Assembly (NCBI GenBank): GCA_000727475.1
Contig: KL647294.1
Location: forward strand, 1,052,369-1,116,368
DNA from: Sarcocystis neurona
Taxonomy: Eukaryota; Apicomplexa; Conoidasida; Eucoccidiorida; Sarcocystidae
Direction of reading: 5' to 3'
Length of the DNA: 64,000 bases
Numbering within the stretch: position 1 is the first letter of the stretch; every line of letters begins with the position of its first letter. Below the pieces are notes generated by a model. The model did not search any database. It was not told the origin of the DNA and worked only from the letters and a program-made list of their open reading frames with translations. A program made the translations under genes and the position numbers. Shown in pieces: positions 1 to 11,532 of the stretch.

Positions 1-1316
1 TGCGCTTGTGGTACTTACTTCTCAAGTGCAGTTCTTTACACGTAGGTGAGTGAAATCTTGAAGAGCGCCCCTGCAACACTTCTACTAGCACGTAGTAGCT
101 GGTTTTACCTCTCACTCCTCGTGTAATTACTAGTGTGTTTTCATGGCGATTGCTACTTTGCAAGTGTTCTGCTTTTCCTGCTCTTCGCAGGTGCGTTTTC
201 GTTGTCTTCTTTCCCTGATTTCGTCAAACACTCTAGCAGCAATAATCCCTCCTTTCAATGTCTGCTAATGTCTCCTTTCTCTGCCTTCTTCCATCCTAAT
301 TTCTCGACTTCCTGATTCTTGTGTCCTTTGCGTTTCACGGCTGTTTCTCTTCTACGACAGTGCCCCTCCTGTGCGAATCTCAGTGGGTTTTAATTGGCAT
401 ATTCTTACGTAACACACAGACACACACACGTCGTTATATCACTTTTGCGACTTTCCCCGTCAGAAGGACCGTCAGGCTGAACACGAGAGAGCAGAAGCCA
501 AGCTAGCGTCCAGAAAGCATGACCCCGTCCTAGGATGCTACGAAGACCTCAATCGAGACGCGAAAATGCAGCGGTGTGTAAAGTTCAAACTGTTGCGGCA
601 GCACCGTTTTCGCAGTGTCAGCGATATAGTACGGGACGTCAATTTTACACATGCTCAAGCACACACTTTCTCATATACCATCTTCACTTTATTGTCCGCA
701 GTATTTCACGGGAGATGCATCTGGAAAACACACAGTTTAGAGGCGAAATTATTTTGCCTTCTCTTCATATTGCTGGAATATCACAGACGCTCACAAAACA
801 TTCTGCTTACTGATGAGTAAGCGCGCACACACCCACGCCTTTCTGGCTAGAGTGTGGCTGCAAAGAATTCCAAGGATTTTTGCCAACCTCATCTTCGTCA
901 CGGGGTGAGTTGCACCGCCACAGAGAATATGAATGTATCACGTGTCTCTCCTCTATACCATGGTTTGCCACAGAGGGGTCAGTTGCAGAGGGGGGCAGGC
1001 GTGCGTCTTCGTGAGGTTATGATCCGGATCGAAAAAGTAGCAGGGTGACGAAGAGTGGTAACCTAATCCTCTGACGCAAGCTACGATCTTTGTCCTTCAC
1101 GTTCAGTTGCGCGCCGTTCATAAAGATGATGATTTAGCCGGGTGTCAATCCGTTTTTTCCAATCACTTGAGAGAACGCTGATGTAAATGGCTTTTTTTTC
1201 ATACGTGCAAGCAACAACGCATGTGTTTCCTGATATAGTCGTGTCGTGATATTCCTTCTTCGTGCATTGTCACATCCAGCGGTTTCTGTGCAGTTGTGTT
1301 TTGTTCACTTTAACAG
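1..1316. other. repeat-poor spacer, no gene seen
   Basis: Mixed-composition DNA with only short open frames (under 95 codons), no trinucleotide runs and no family motif on either strand. A short (CA)n-like patch lies near 412-430. I see no RNA gene. Confidence 0.5.
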
Positions 1317-1831
1317 GCGAAGAACCACCGATTCAGTCGCCGAACCGGACAGAGAGTCAGGAAGCAGAAATAGAAAAGGGTTTTCACGGTTGTACAACGT
1401 CATTACACATGAGGTGGGTATGTGACGTCATCAGAGAAAAAGCTGCAGTCATCTTATTCCCATGTAGGCGTTCCACGCGGTGCGGTTTGTGTACGTTCAG
1501 GCATAGACCTACACTGATCTTACCTGCCCACCGGCGTGCATGTCTTTGTGCGCATCTGCATGCTTTGAGCTTTGCCTGTGCCTTTACATCCGCTGCGAGA
1601 AGTTCGAATCACGATGCACGAAAAGTCCATCTTCACGTCATGCCCAGGACCGCCACTGAGCGCTCGACTGAGTCGAGGAGGTTTCCTAGTATCGATGTGA
1701 TTATCAACGACATGTACAGGTGTGCCTATTCGGATGCTGTGTCATCTGGAATGTTTCGATATCCTGAGGTCAACACACGCCGGATGGTCCAATTGAAAGA
1801 AAAGGAAGTGGGCGCTACTGACTTGAAATGA
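1317..1831 (+). CDS. possible isolated coding exon, hypothetical
   Basis: This is the longest non-repetitive open frame in the first 10 kb. It follows a good acceptor (tgttcactttaacag, ending at 1316) and runs about 171 codons to a TGA at 1829-1831. The sequence is mixed, with charged stretches such as ESQEAEIEKGFHG near its start, and is not an obvious microsatellite artefact. No family is recognised. There is no upstream exon I can join to it, and one open frame of this length is not far above chance in about 10 kb read in six frames. It could equally be an untranslated exon or noise. Confidence 0.15.
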
Positions 1832-4800
1832 ACACACATATAAGTATTTACATTTAACTTTTTGAATACATAGCTGAGCGCAACGCTGAGCACAGAGTGG
1901 AGGAGGCCGCGTACAGCGTATAGTTTCTGCGTTAAGTGTACTTATGCCTGGAAAGATCCAACACGCAAACACACACATGTGTAACTTAGAGCACGCCTCA
2001 CACTGACTGACTTTTAAAACTGTAAGTGCAAAAGTTCTCTGCCTGAACGCTTGCCGCGAAGGAGGCTGTCTTGTGAGAAAACCAAAGACTTTGTAACAAC
2101 GAAAATGCGTCGGCACTCCTTGACAGACTGGACTTAGATAGGTGTAAGCAAATCTGGTTTATGCATACAAACTCGAGAGAAGTTACGGGCTAAGACAAGT
2201 ACATGCATGTGTGGATTATGCAAACATATTCTAGAAATGTTCTACATGTGCAGGAAATGCAGACCCATGTGTGGACGGTGCACATAAACTCTATAGAATT
2301 TCGACACGTACAGGATATGCATCCACAGTTGGGCTTCTTTTTGTAAAAGGGTAGCTCCTCATTCTGTAGGTGGCTTTTGAAATACCTCTTCGCATACTCG
2401 TAGATATTTCAGCAATCACGAGAGCGGAGAAACACTACTACCTGCAGAATCCGATTGGCTGACCGTGGTGTTGGCGACCTCGATCAGCTAAACTAATAAC
2501 CTTGTAGTGGGCGCCATGGCTATTCACGAGATCCGCAGTGCATCGGTATGCGTTCATGACCGGTGACGTGTTTGACATGCGTTGCTCTTGCTGCTCAGAC
2601 ATATGACGCAACACACTTAAAATCTCTCGACGAAGCGGAATCTAAAAGACTGTCGAAGTAGGATAGACTCCCCAGCGAGCGGACAGATACTTTTTTAATT
2701 CTGATGTTTTCGGCAATTTCACCGAGATGGTTTGTCTGTGACACTCACACAAACGTACCAGTTGTGTAGAGCCACACACCAGTATACAAAAGAAGGAACT
2801 CGTGTGGAGGAGGAGAACAAAATCATCAGCCTTTCGTGCGGGGTGGCTCTGAAGTACCGACGGCTGCATGGAGACTCATGGATAGGTTTTCGTTGAGTTA
2901 CTATGCGCGCTACTACATCAGGTACTTAACGTCACATGTGACAACATATCACGGCAACGCACCGGCAAATCTCTAGTACAGAAAAGCGTGCTGAGCACGC
3001 GTAACCGATTATTGTGGACTACAAACACACAAAACCGTATGCATGTGTGCGCCAACGCCAGAGTACTGTTCTTCCGTGTTGCTAGGTGCTTTTTCCAAGT
3101 ATGGAGTTATGAGTAAACGTGTGTGGCCACTGTGGAATATTCTCACTATTTCTTCTCAGATATTCCATGCGCCATGCCATGGACGCGAAATCAAGAGAGC
3201 GCGACAGTGACAAGGTGCGAGAGTTCTACACACATTTCTCTAAAACGATGTCTCCCCTACGCTTCGCCTCTGGAGCCGGGTTAGTTTTGCACGATACTTT
3301 CTTCCCATGAAGACAAATCGGTTGTTCCATGTTTGTCTACGTGCCTTTGTATAAATACGAATACACACATATACATATACACACGTATACATACATATGT
3401 CCGTGATCCATGTAATTTTGGTTTTACAGCAACCTTGATCTCAACAGCTGCATAGCAGCCAGACAATGCAGAGATTTCAACTTAAAAGAGTAGGTGTTGA
3501 TTTTTCGTGTACACGCCGGTCTTCCTATTTGAATAGAGACTCCGGGAATTAATGAGTATTCTTCGGGCTTGTTGTTCATTGAACTAGAGACACACGTCCC
3601 GCTGAATTAAGACAACTGTCAACATTTTCGTCTTCTCCCTTCGACACGCGTAGTGCGTGGGCACGGCTTCGCAAGGCGCGTAGTCTCCGCGAGGCTCGTG
3701 ACGTTTTTCTGAGACTCTCCACACGAACAAAGATGGTTCAATTCTGCAGTGCGTACCTTCTTGGGAACGGTGACCTTGTGTTCGGTGACACTCGCTTATT
3801 CGCAGGGGGTACGACATACTGACGAACGCGCCACTGCCTGTAAGCAATTATCTCTGGACCCTTCTGCGGAATAATCTGCGTCTCATTAGGTAGACGACAG
3901 CAAATGGAGCGACACATGCAGGCGCAGGAAGCTGGGTACCTCCGCCACGAACGCGGAACTGTCTGTAGGTTATCGGCGTTCGGCTAGGGTTTCCCTTGAC
4001 GGGAAGTACTGTGTACCAGTTGCGACGCCCACACCCGTACAGTGCAGCGTACAGCCTTTTTGTGCCGACGAGTACGTGCTTCCTTATATGGAGCGTGACG
4101 GAGTGGTCCTTTGTTAATTCGAGCTTGAGTCCTCAACTGCTTGAAGGCGCAGTACACATATCTGTGCGTCTACGACTAGGCTGCAGATTCACGAGGCAGC
4201 GTAAGCCGTGTGAGCTCGAAATATGTAGTAGCTGTAGGCATCGACATGCGCAAGCTGACCTTGCGCGAAAATGTCCGTATATGCATTAGTGTAATGTAGT
4301 CGCCAGATACCTGCAATCTGCAGACTATTGTACGCATTTGTTGATCCTTTTCGCAATGTCCGCAGGCAAGGCCTGTCGTCTCCGCCCTTGGACAGCGCTT
4401 GTCACACTGACACAAGCTACTGACGAGTGAAAGAGGGTGTGTGCAAATCCATCCAGAAATAGGCGGATGTTTTCGTCAGCTTCCGCAAAAGAAAACCCCT
4501 TTGGATTGAGAGCGTGAAGTTGCATGTTTCTCAGATGCCTGGGTCTCACCAGTTGATTGGAGCTCCTTTCTCTTGTCTGCTCACGCCGAATACAGAAGCA
4601 GCATGCTGATTACCTGGCAGCAGGCCACGGAGAGGGGGTGCAGGTTATGCCAACTCAGCGTAACTTTAGGGTAGCTGAACTGCGCAACACATTGGAGTGC
4701 TTGATCCGCCTTTGTACTCGCTTTTACGAGTGAACTCTTCTGCGTGCTAATTGCTCCCTAGTTGGGCTGTGAAGCCTACGACACAAATGCCTGCCGACTC

Positions 4801-7800
4801 TGCGGCGTCCAGTGCATCAGTTGCATCTGCAAAACATCCATTTTTGCTGCGTGTGGCGGGCGGGTCCAACACAGCAGCAACAAGGAGAGATGGAAACTGT
4901 TGGCACCTTGAGATGAACATTAAGTGGCTCATCCGTTGAACAGCTGGTAAAAGAACCTCAAGGCGAAAAGATTCCACCCGTGAATGGAGAAATCTGACAT
5001 GGTGTGGTGGAAGAAAACTCTCAAGTCTCCGACAACCGTGATCGAGAGTGCGTTCAACATAATACACGGATATACGCTCCAATATATGCGTGCACGCAGG
5101 GTCCAACATACACGCGAATGCATTCGCTACAGCGTGCATCCGGTGTACCCACAGTATCCCTATGTTGACCTGCTCCACAGAATATTCCTATTGCCCGTAA
5201 CGGTTACGCTCCTGAGCAGCCCTGCAAGATCAGCTGCCTAGTCTCGGCTGACTCTCCCGAGGTTAAATATCACTTGCCGGGCAGCGTCATTTTGTAGTGC
5301 AGCGGAATATCTGTTGAACACACGGTAAAGGACAAGCAGTTTTTTGCGTGTTCCTTCCTCCACCCTGAGGTACAACAGATAAACTGGGTAAACACTCGCG
5401 GGGAGGAGCTTGAGGTGAATTGCACAGACTCCAACTGCTAGCGTTTCTTATAGCAACATTCACTATTTCCCGACCGCACTACTCAAGTGCGTGGGAGAAT
5501 AGATAGTGAGAAGGCAACCCGTTGGCTGCCGGCGCGGCCACTCAGGCTGCTCAAGACGTGCCGGCACGCTACAACGTCCTTTGCCTGTGGACGCACCAGC
5601 TGTTTCGACGCCTCACATGCTTATGAGAAATTCACCTTCCGCCACTTCCTTCCCTCTGAGAAGACAACTCTGCAGTCCTCGCAGGCATGCGAGAAGATTA
5701 AGGAGCTTTCAGGCATTAGTGTAGGAACACCAAGGTTATCCTTGAGTTTTTGGCTTGTCTATCAAATGTTAGTTGGCTGCCATTCACCGTTTCAGTGCTC
5801 CGACTTCCTCCTTGTTACAGATCGTCAATAATATAGGTCTCTGCATATAACACATCCAGTTGCATACGTCTGTGTAGGTGCACACAACAACACATGTCTC
5901 TGGAAGTACGCACTCGTGCCTGCAAACGCCCGTTTATGTGGTCTCTGTTTTTTGTCCACGTGCACAGATACACCAGGGAGGTACACACTTCCGCGTAGGA
6001 TTCCGTGGTAGATATACAGGCATGTATACAATGACGGCGAAAACATGTCAACCCACCGTCTACGTAGATACCACATAATGGTAGGTGCTCTCCCTTACTC
6101 TGCCAAAGTACTGTGCAGTTAGTGACATACACACCCACACACATGTTGACACATATCCACGTATACCTACTTTAGCAGACAAATGCGCACGTGCTCATAC
6201 ATATCCACGTATACGTACGCAGGTCGACATCTATATTGATACATATCTGTAAGCTTTACGACTTCGCGTTTTTGTCAAGCGGTGGTGTCTACATTCTCCA
6301 GGCGAAGTGCCGGGACCTGCCCGCCTCAGCAATTTCTTGGCGCTTGACTCTTCTATTTGTGTAAAGACAGAGGGGGAGAGAGAGAGGCAAAAGACGTGCA
6401 GCCGATTGGGTCTGCTTTTGGAGATGCACATTATGAAAAACGATGAACAGTACCACGAAGGAGGCGTGCAAGTCACAGGCAGGTAACACTGTCAACGGCT
6501 TCCGTCCCTCGTGCTTTTGTTGCACTGGTTAAGTAAAATAACGTCGCCCAGTGCATCAAGGAATAACCTGTGGATAAAACTGATTCGTACTTTACCCTGT
6601 AGTTAAACCATCAGCCTTATGCAGTAGCTAGCCCTGAACGTTACCCTTCTAGTGTGCGTTTTTGCACGCATATCCAAGCGTATGTGTACAAAGGCGTACA
6701 CATGTTAAACTCGGTTTGAGCCACAGTATTGGCGATTAATTCTGTACGCTGAACCGGAGTGCGGGTGCCCGTCGTCGATAGCCTTCCGGTGAAGTCACCC
6801 TCCTTCTTCCTGCTGCTGTTGCACAGAATGCCGCGCTGCTCAGCGGCTACTGCGCAGTTCGGCCTCAAAACACTTCACAGAACAACACCTAGACCTGCTG
6901 TCCCTGTGATAAGGAGGTTTACGCGTTGTCCCTGACCTCAGGGACGATGTGAGCTCATTAGGGTTTGCTGCAAGTGAGCGGTTTTGTTAACGACTGAATT
7001 TGACGGCCCCCAACTCCAGTGCCTTGAACTTCTCACCAACGTCTGACATGTTCCATAGTGGTCACCCTGGCCCCTCCCAACGCTGGGGCGAAAGGCAGTT
7101 TCGACTACGTCACTGCACCGTAACATGTTTACATGAAGTGTCTCATCCTCGGTTCGACGTAGACTTTTAGACAGACAAGGAGCGCAGCTAGGACAACACA
7201 CTGCACAGAGTGCATCTTCTAGATTTAACTGTGCTGTAAAGCGATTCTGACGAAGCATCAAATGAGGGTGGGCGTTTTACTTGCTGCCTTGTTTCCACGC
7301 ACGCCCCGTACCTCCGGTGGTTCAGCAAGCCCCAGCTATGTGGGGCGCGACACCATTTGAAAGAGAAGTGGTTTTAAAGCGGGGAGCAATCGATGCAAAC
7401 GGAGCAGAGCCTCTCAACTCCAAAGATATACTGAATCATGGATGTGTCCGACCACGCCAACGTTAAAACACGCGAAGTCAAGTCCTTTGGGTCGACCCTT
7501 GTGATGCACGAACCGCGAACGTCGATGCTCAAATGTTTCCAGCAGGTGAGTTACAGATGCTACGGCTGACACCGTCGTGTAGGATGCAACGGAGTTGACG
7601 TACGCGTTTTACCCGGCTAGTGCTTATAAAGCACACATCTGAACGTGTATGAACCATCGGTACCCGCAGCGACAATGGTCTCGTGCACCTAACTGTCAAC
7701 CCCAGGTAAGCTGAAGAATCAGACGCGTCCTTCAAATGCCTTTCCTGTGCAGAGATGTGTGAGTGGATGTACACTCAATATTCGAAAGACTGAGACGGGT

Positions 7801-9812
7801 ATTTCCCAGCTGTCTCCACACTACGCTAATGAAAAAAAATTAAGAACTCTTGTACCTAGTAATCAACTGCGTACGTCTTTTGCAGAAATGGCCCTCGCAC
7901 ACCCGCCCCCTCCATAGGTTTTTTTGCTGGCGTTTCTTCCTAGGCCTTTTCGGCTTAATGCCTCCTGGTCTACGGCGCGGGGGTTTTCTCTGCACCATTA
8001 CTGGATCTGGACGCCGGTACATCAGCTGCTGCCATGTTCGCGCGCGCACGGTGTATGGTCAAACTCAGCAATAAAATAACTGCAGTTTTCCTCTCCGATG
8101 CCACTACAAAATTTATCGCGACTCCTCCGACTTGTCCAACTACTGACAAATAGCTTCCAGTCTTTCTTTCATTGTGTAATTGTTGGAATTACACAAAAAA
8201 TCCGCCAACATGTATCGCTGTTCTTCGCAAGCTTACCAGACAAGTCATGTACCCGAGTGCTTTAAAACGCCAGGACGCCTTTCTATCCCGGTAAATAGAC
8301 AAAGACGTACACAACAGTTATCGTGCGCACTTTCACGAACGCGAAGATTGATAGGGAACTATAAGCGTCACGGTGCGTAAGTGAGTTCGATTAAACGCCG
8401 TTGTCTGTGTATCCCCGCTACTTCTATATCACAAGTTGTATGTGTCAGTCCCACCGGATACATCACCCCACTTCCAACAAGCCCAAATACCACGCACGCA
8501 ATATCGCAGCTGGCGCACAAAACTTTTCGTCCTTTTTGCCGAGGGTAGAACGCTGCCTTCTAGAACCGATGCCTCCAGCAGAAACTACCCCGAATCTCGT
8601 ACTTCCTTACATTTTCAACTGCAAGCCCGCCCCTTGCTTCCGAATAAAGTGAGGACACATAACCAACACTCGACACGATTTTGTCGTCACATACTACAGC
8701 CGCCTTGAGCAGGGTTCACTGACAAGCACGGGAGTCTTCATCACGCAGAAGGGCTTAATCCTTGGCATCTTTCTATCCGTGGTACAATATTCTGTTGAGC
8801 CTTTCAACGAAGCCTTAATCTTGCCATTGTTTCTTGTCAGTTGAGGCAGAAGTTTTTTTTTCCTGCTGATGTCAAATATGTGTCTGCGAACTACTTCTGC
8901 GCGCAGTGTCACCGTGATTTGTGCAGGACTGTTTTTACCTATTCTCGCCGGGTACTGATCGCCATTCCGCGTTTGATTGGTTAAGTAGAGGGGGATCAAG
9001 TCCCAGTAGCAGAAGTAGCTTCCGCGAAAGAGGATTTCAGCCGCAGACTCTCGGTTCGTGAGCGGTGTCTGCACCACGATGCTGTCGTGGACTTTTGACG
9101 CTTACAAGTGAATTCTATTTTTGGTTGCAGTTGAAACTGTTGACGTCCTTTAGTGCTCCTGTACCCTATAGAAAGATAGAGAAAGTCTTTCAGTGGTTGT
9201 GATGTACGCCAGACGTTGAAAGAATTCCCTCTGTCCGCTGCTGCTTGACATCACGAGTATAGACCGACATTTGTGCACATCTGAACACAGAATCGTAGAC
9301 TGAAGTGACTTCTACGAATAGCACGTCATCTGTGCTCTGTCCTGTACCTGTCGGATACGGGGCTTAATCTGCTTCCCAGACTCTCCTGTTTCCCTTTCAG
9401 TGAGAATAACTTCACTAAGCGAAACAGCGCTGAGTGATTGTAAAGCTTGTGTCATGGGTTTGTCCTCCTGGCTCACTCACTCTTGTAGTCCCACACTTGT
9501 TGTACCTTTGTCCATGAAATTCTCTTGAAGGTGCTTTCCACCCCTCACCCTGGTGAAGTGCCGTTTCCCTTGGAGCACACCTCCGTCTTTCCACAGCTAA
9601 TGTCGATACTTGGTCGTTGCCAATAACTCCCACGTCGAGCAATACAACATGTTTCTTGAATACCCCTCTTTTAGCACTGACTCAGGAAATCACGGGTCAT
9701 ACTTCGAATTAGTACCTCGTTCGACAAATTCCACCCCACAGCTGCAGCAGGTTTGCTCCTGGTGGATGGTTCTCGAGTGAATGGCAGATTACTTCTCTGT
9801 TAACAGCGAGGT
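1832..9812. other. repeat-poor spacer, no convincing gene
   Basis: About 8 kb of roughly balanced base composition with many short open frames on both strands and none with a recognisable domain, paired splice signals or repeat-encoded residues. The 143-codon minus-strand frame at 4747-5178 lacks an ATG start. A 60-bp degenerate tandem repeat is annotated separately at 2156-2325. The stretch resembles the feature-poor segments described for Eimeria chromosomes. Confidence 0.5.
2156..2325. repeat. degenerate 60-bp tandem repeat, about 2.8 copies
   Basis: The block starting catgtgtggattatgcaaac at 2206 recurs at 2266 as catgtgtggacggtgcacat, followed in both by matching A-rich and acatgtgcagga/acacgtacagga segments. 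A weaker third copy precedes them from about 2156 (tttatgcatacaaactcgag). Copies differ at roughly a third of positions, so this is an old duplication. No coding frame runs through it. Confidence 0.6.
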
Positions 9813-10028
9813 ATGATGTCCACACGAGCGACTAGTAAGGTATGCGGGCAGCGTGGAGAAATGTTTGAAGACGCTGCAAAGACGGTGATCGTGAATTTGA
9901 CTGAGAGGACAAGGCTTGCAGCCGTCGCATCAGTAACTGCCGCAGCCAGCGATTGGATCAAAAAAACTAACGCATCAGCAACACCAGAAACAGCAGCAGC
10001 GACCGCCACGACTCCTGGACCAAACTAA
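9813..10028 (+). CDS. possible small ORF, hypothetical (71 aa)
   Basis: An open frame with tandem ATGs at 9813 and 9816 and a stop at 10026-10028. The peptide is mixed and Ala/Thr-rich, with a plausible helix in the middle (FEDAAKTVIVNLTERTRL) and an ATPETAAATAT tail. It lies 335 bases upstream of the next gene at the edge where repeat-poor DNA becomes CAG-rich. It could be a short gene, an upstream ORF in the leader of the 10.36-kb gene, or chance. An AAG|gtatgc site inside it (9841) could act as a donor. Confidence 0.22.
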   Translation: MMSTRATSKVCGQRGEMFEDAAKTVIVNLTERTRLAAVASVTAAASDWIKKTNASATPETAAATATTPGPN

Positions 10029-10362
10029 AGGGCTGTCCCCCTTTTGTAGAGAAGCAAAAAGCTTGGAGACAAAGGCTTCGTCTTCTTAAACTCTTGATAA
10101 TAATGGTGCATTTGTCTCCTTAAATCGTCTGCGAGAAACGTACGTTCCCATAACGACAAGACGGCACATGTGGTAACTCTCGCGGTACCCTTCCTTTTAA
10201 CAGTAACGGACGTCGATTAACAACTGATATAGTCCTGGCCCAGAGCGGCGCAGCAACAGCAGAGGTCGCAGTAGGAGGCAGAACAACCGATGCAGTGCTG
10301 ACGTACATAGTGACAATAACAGCAGAACAGGGAACCGCCTTTCCGCGAGGGTCGACAAATAC

Positions 10363-11015
10363 ATGCAGTCACAGCGAAAAGCGTGTGCAATAATGCCCTT
10401 TCAAACTGACTCGATGGAGGCCCTTCCCATGAGTTCCACCTATGACGCTGCGCCTCTTCCAACTCTTCTTGGAAAAAGTCCAGGACAGCTCGCGAGTCTG
10501 CCTGCAGCTCAGCAGAATGGCAGTAGCGCCAGTACTGCTGCTCCAACTGCTTCCTCAGGGAGCACTGGGGACGTCGACGAGCGCCACGACAGATCGCCGG
10601 TTGTCGCTGCGGCTGCTGTACGCTCGGCTGCTGCTGATGCTGCGGATGCTGCTGCAGGAGGGAGCGTTGCTGCTTCCCCGTCTCGCGATGACTTCAGTCC
10701 GGCAGAGGGCTTACGCTTCATGGTGGTGCCGCTCGACTACACAACAATTACCAGAGGTGCTTCTACGCATCATCAGCTAACACGCAGAGCGGAATCAAGA
10801 GGCGGCGGTGCGGCAGCAGCAGCGGCTGTGACTGCTGCAATCGTAGCAGACAAACTGCAAAGTGGCCGGAAAGCAAGTGTGTCCCCCTGTGAGCACGCCT
10901 GCAAAACAGCAGCAGCACCAGCACAGTGCGAGGCAGGCAACACCAGTGATGGTGCCCTGCTTCAACAACGTAGCCACTCTTCAACAGTGCCTCTAGCCCA
11001 GAGAGGAAAAGTCAG
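10363..11015 (+). CDS. zinc-finger gene, exon 1
   Basis: The frame opens at ATG 10363; a second in-frame ATG at 10393 has the better context (A at -3). It encodes about 217 residues: a short mixed N-terminus (PFQTDSMEALPM), Ala-rich runs, a non-repetitive patch (FSPAEGLRFMVVPLDYTTIT) and further Ala-rich sequence. It ends at the donor cag|gtgagg in phase 2. Overlapping open frames on both strands here are side effects of the GCA/GCT runs. Confidence 0.5.
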
Positions 11016-11498
11016 GTGAGGAAGAGAAAATACAAGACTTAAGCATAACTTGGTCGAATCTGCATAAAAACACCGCGTGGTAACATCACAACTTGCGCAG
11101 CTGGTAGAGTTATGAATGCAGCCCTACGACTATTACTACTACTACTACTACTGCTACTACTACTACTACTAGTGCTGGTACTACTACTTCCACTACAACT
11201 GCTAGTACTACTCCTGCTACTACTACTACTACTACTGCTACTACTACTACTACTGCGACTACTGCTACTTCTACCGCCACTACACCAACGGCTACTACTA
11301 CAACTGCTAGTACTACTGCTACTGCTACTTCTACTGCTACTACTACTACTACTACCACTCCTGTTACTACTACTACTGCTACTACTACTGCTGCTACTAC
11401 TACTACTGCGACTACTGCTACTACTACTACTACGACGACGACTACGACTACGACTACGACTACTACTGCAACTGCTAGTACTACTGCTACTGCTACGT

Positions 11499-11532
<34 letters not shown>

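Noticed and set aside
1585..1615. gttcgaatc resembling a tRNA T-loop
   Set aside because: The flanking five bases do not pair to form a T-stem, and no acceptor or anticodon arms are visible.
4747..5178. 143-codon minus-strand frame in the repeat-poor segment
   Set aside because: Begins with GTG, has no motif and no splice partner; this length is expected by chance in several kb.
6955..6970. ttagggttt as a telomere-like repeat
   Set aside because: Single occurrence, no tandem array.
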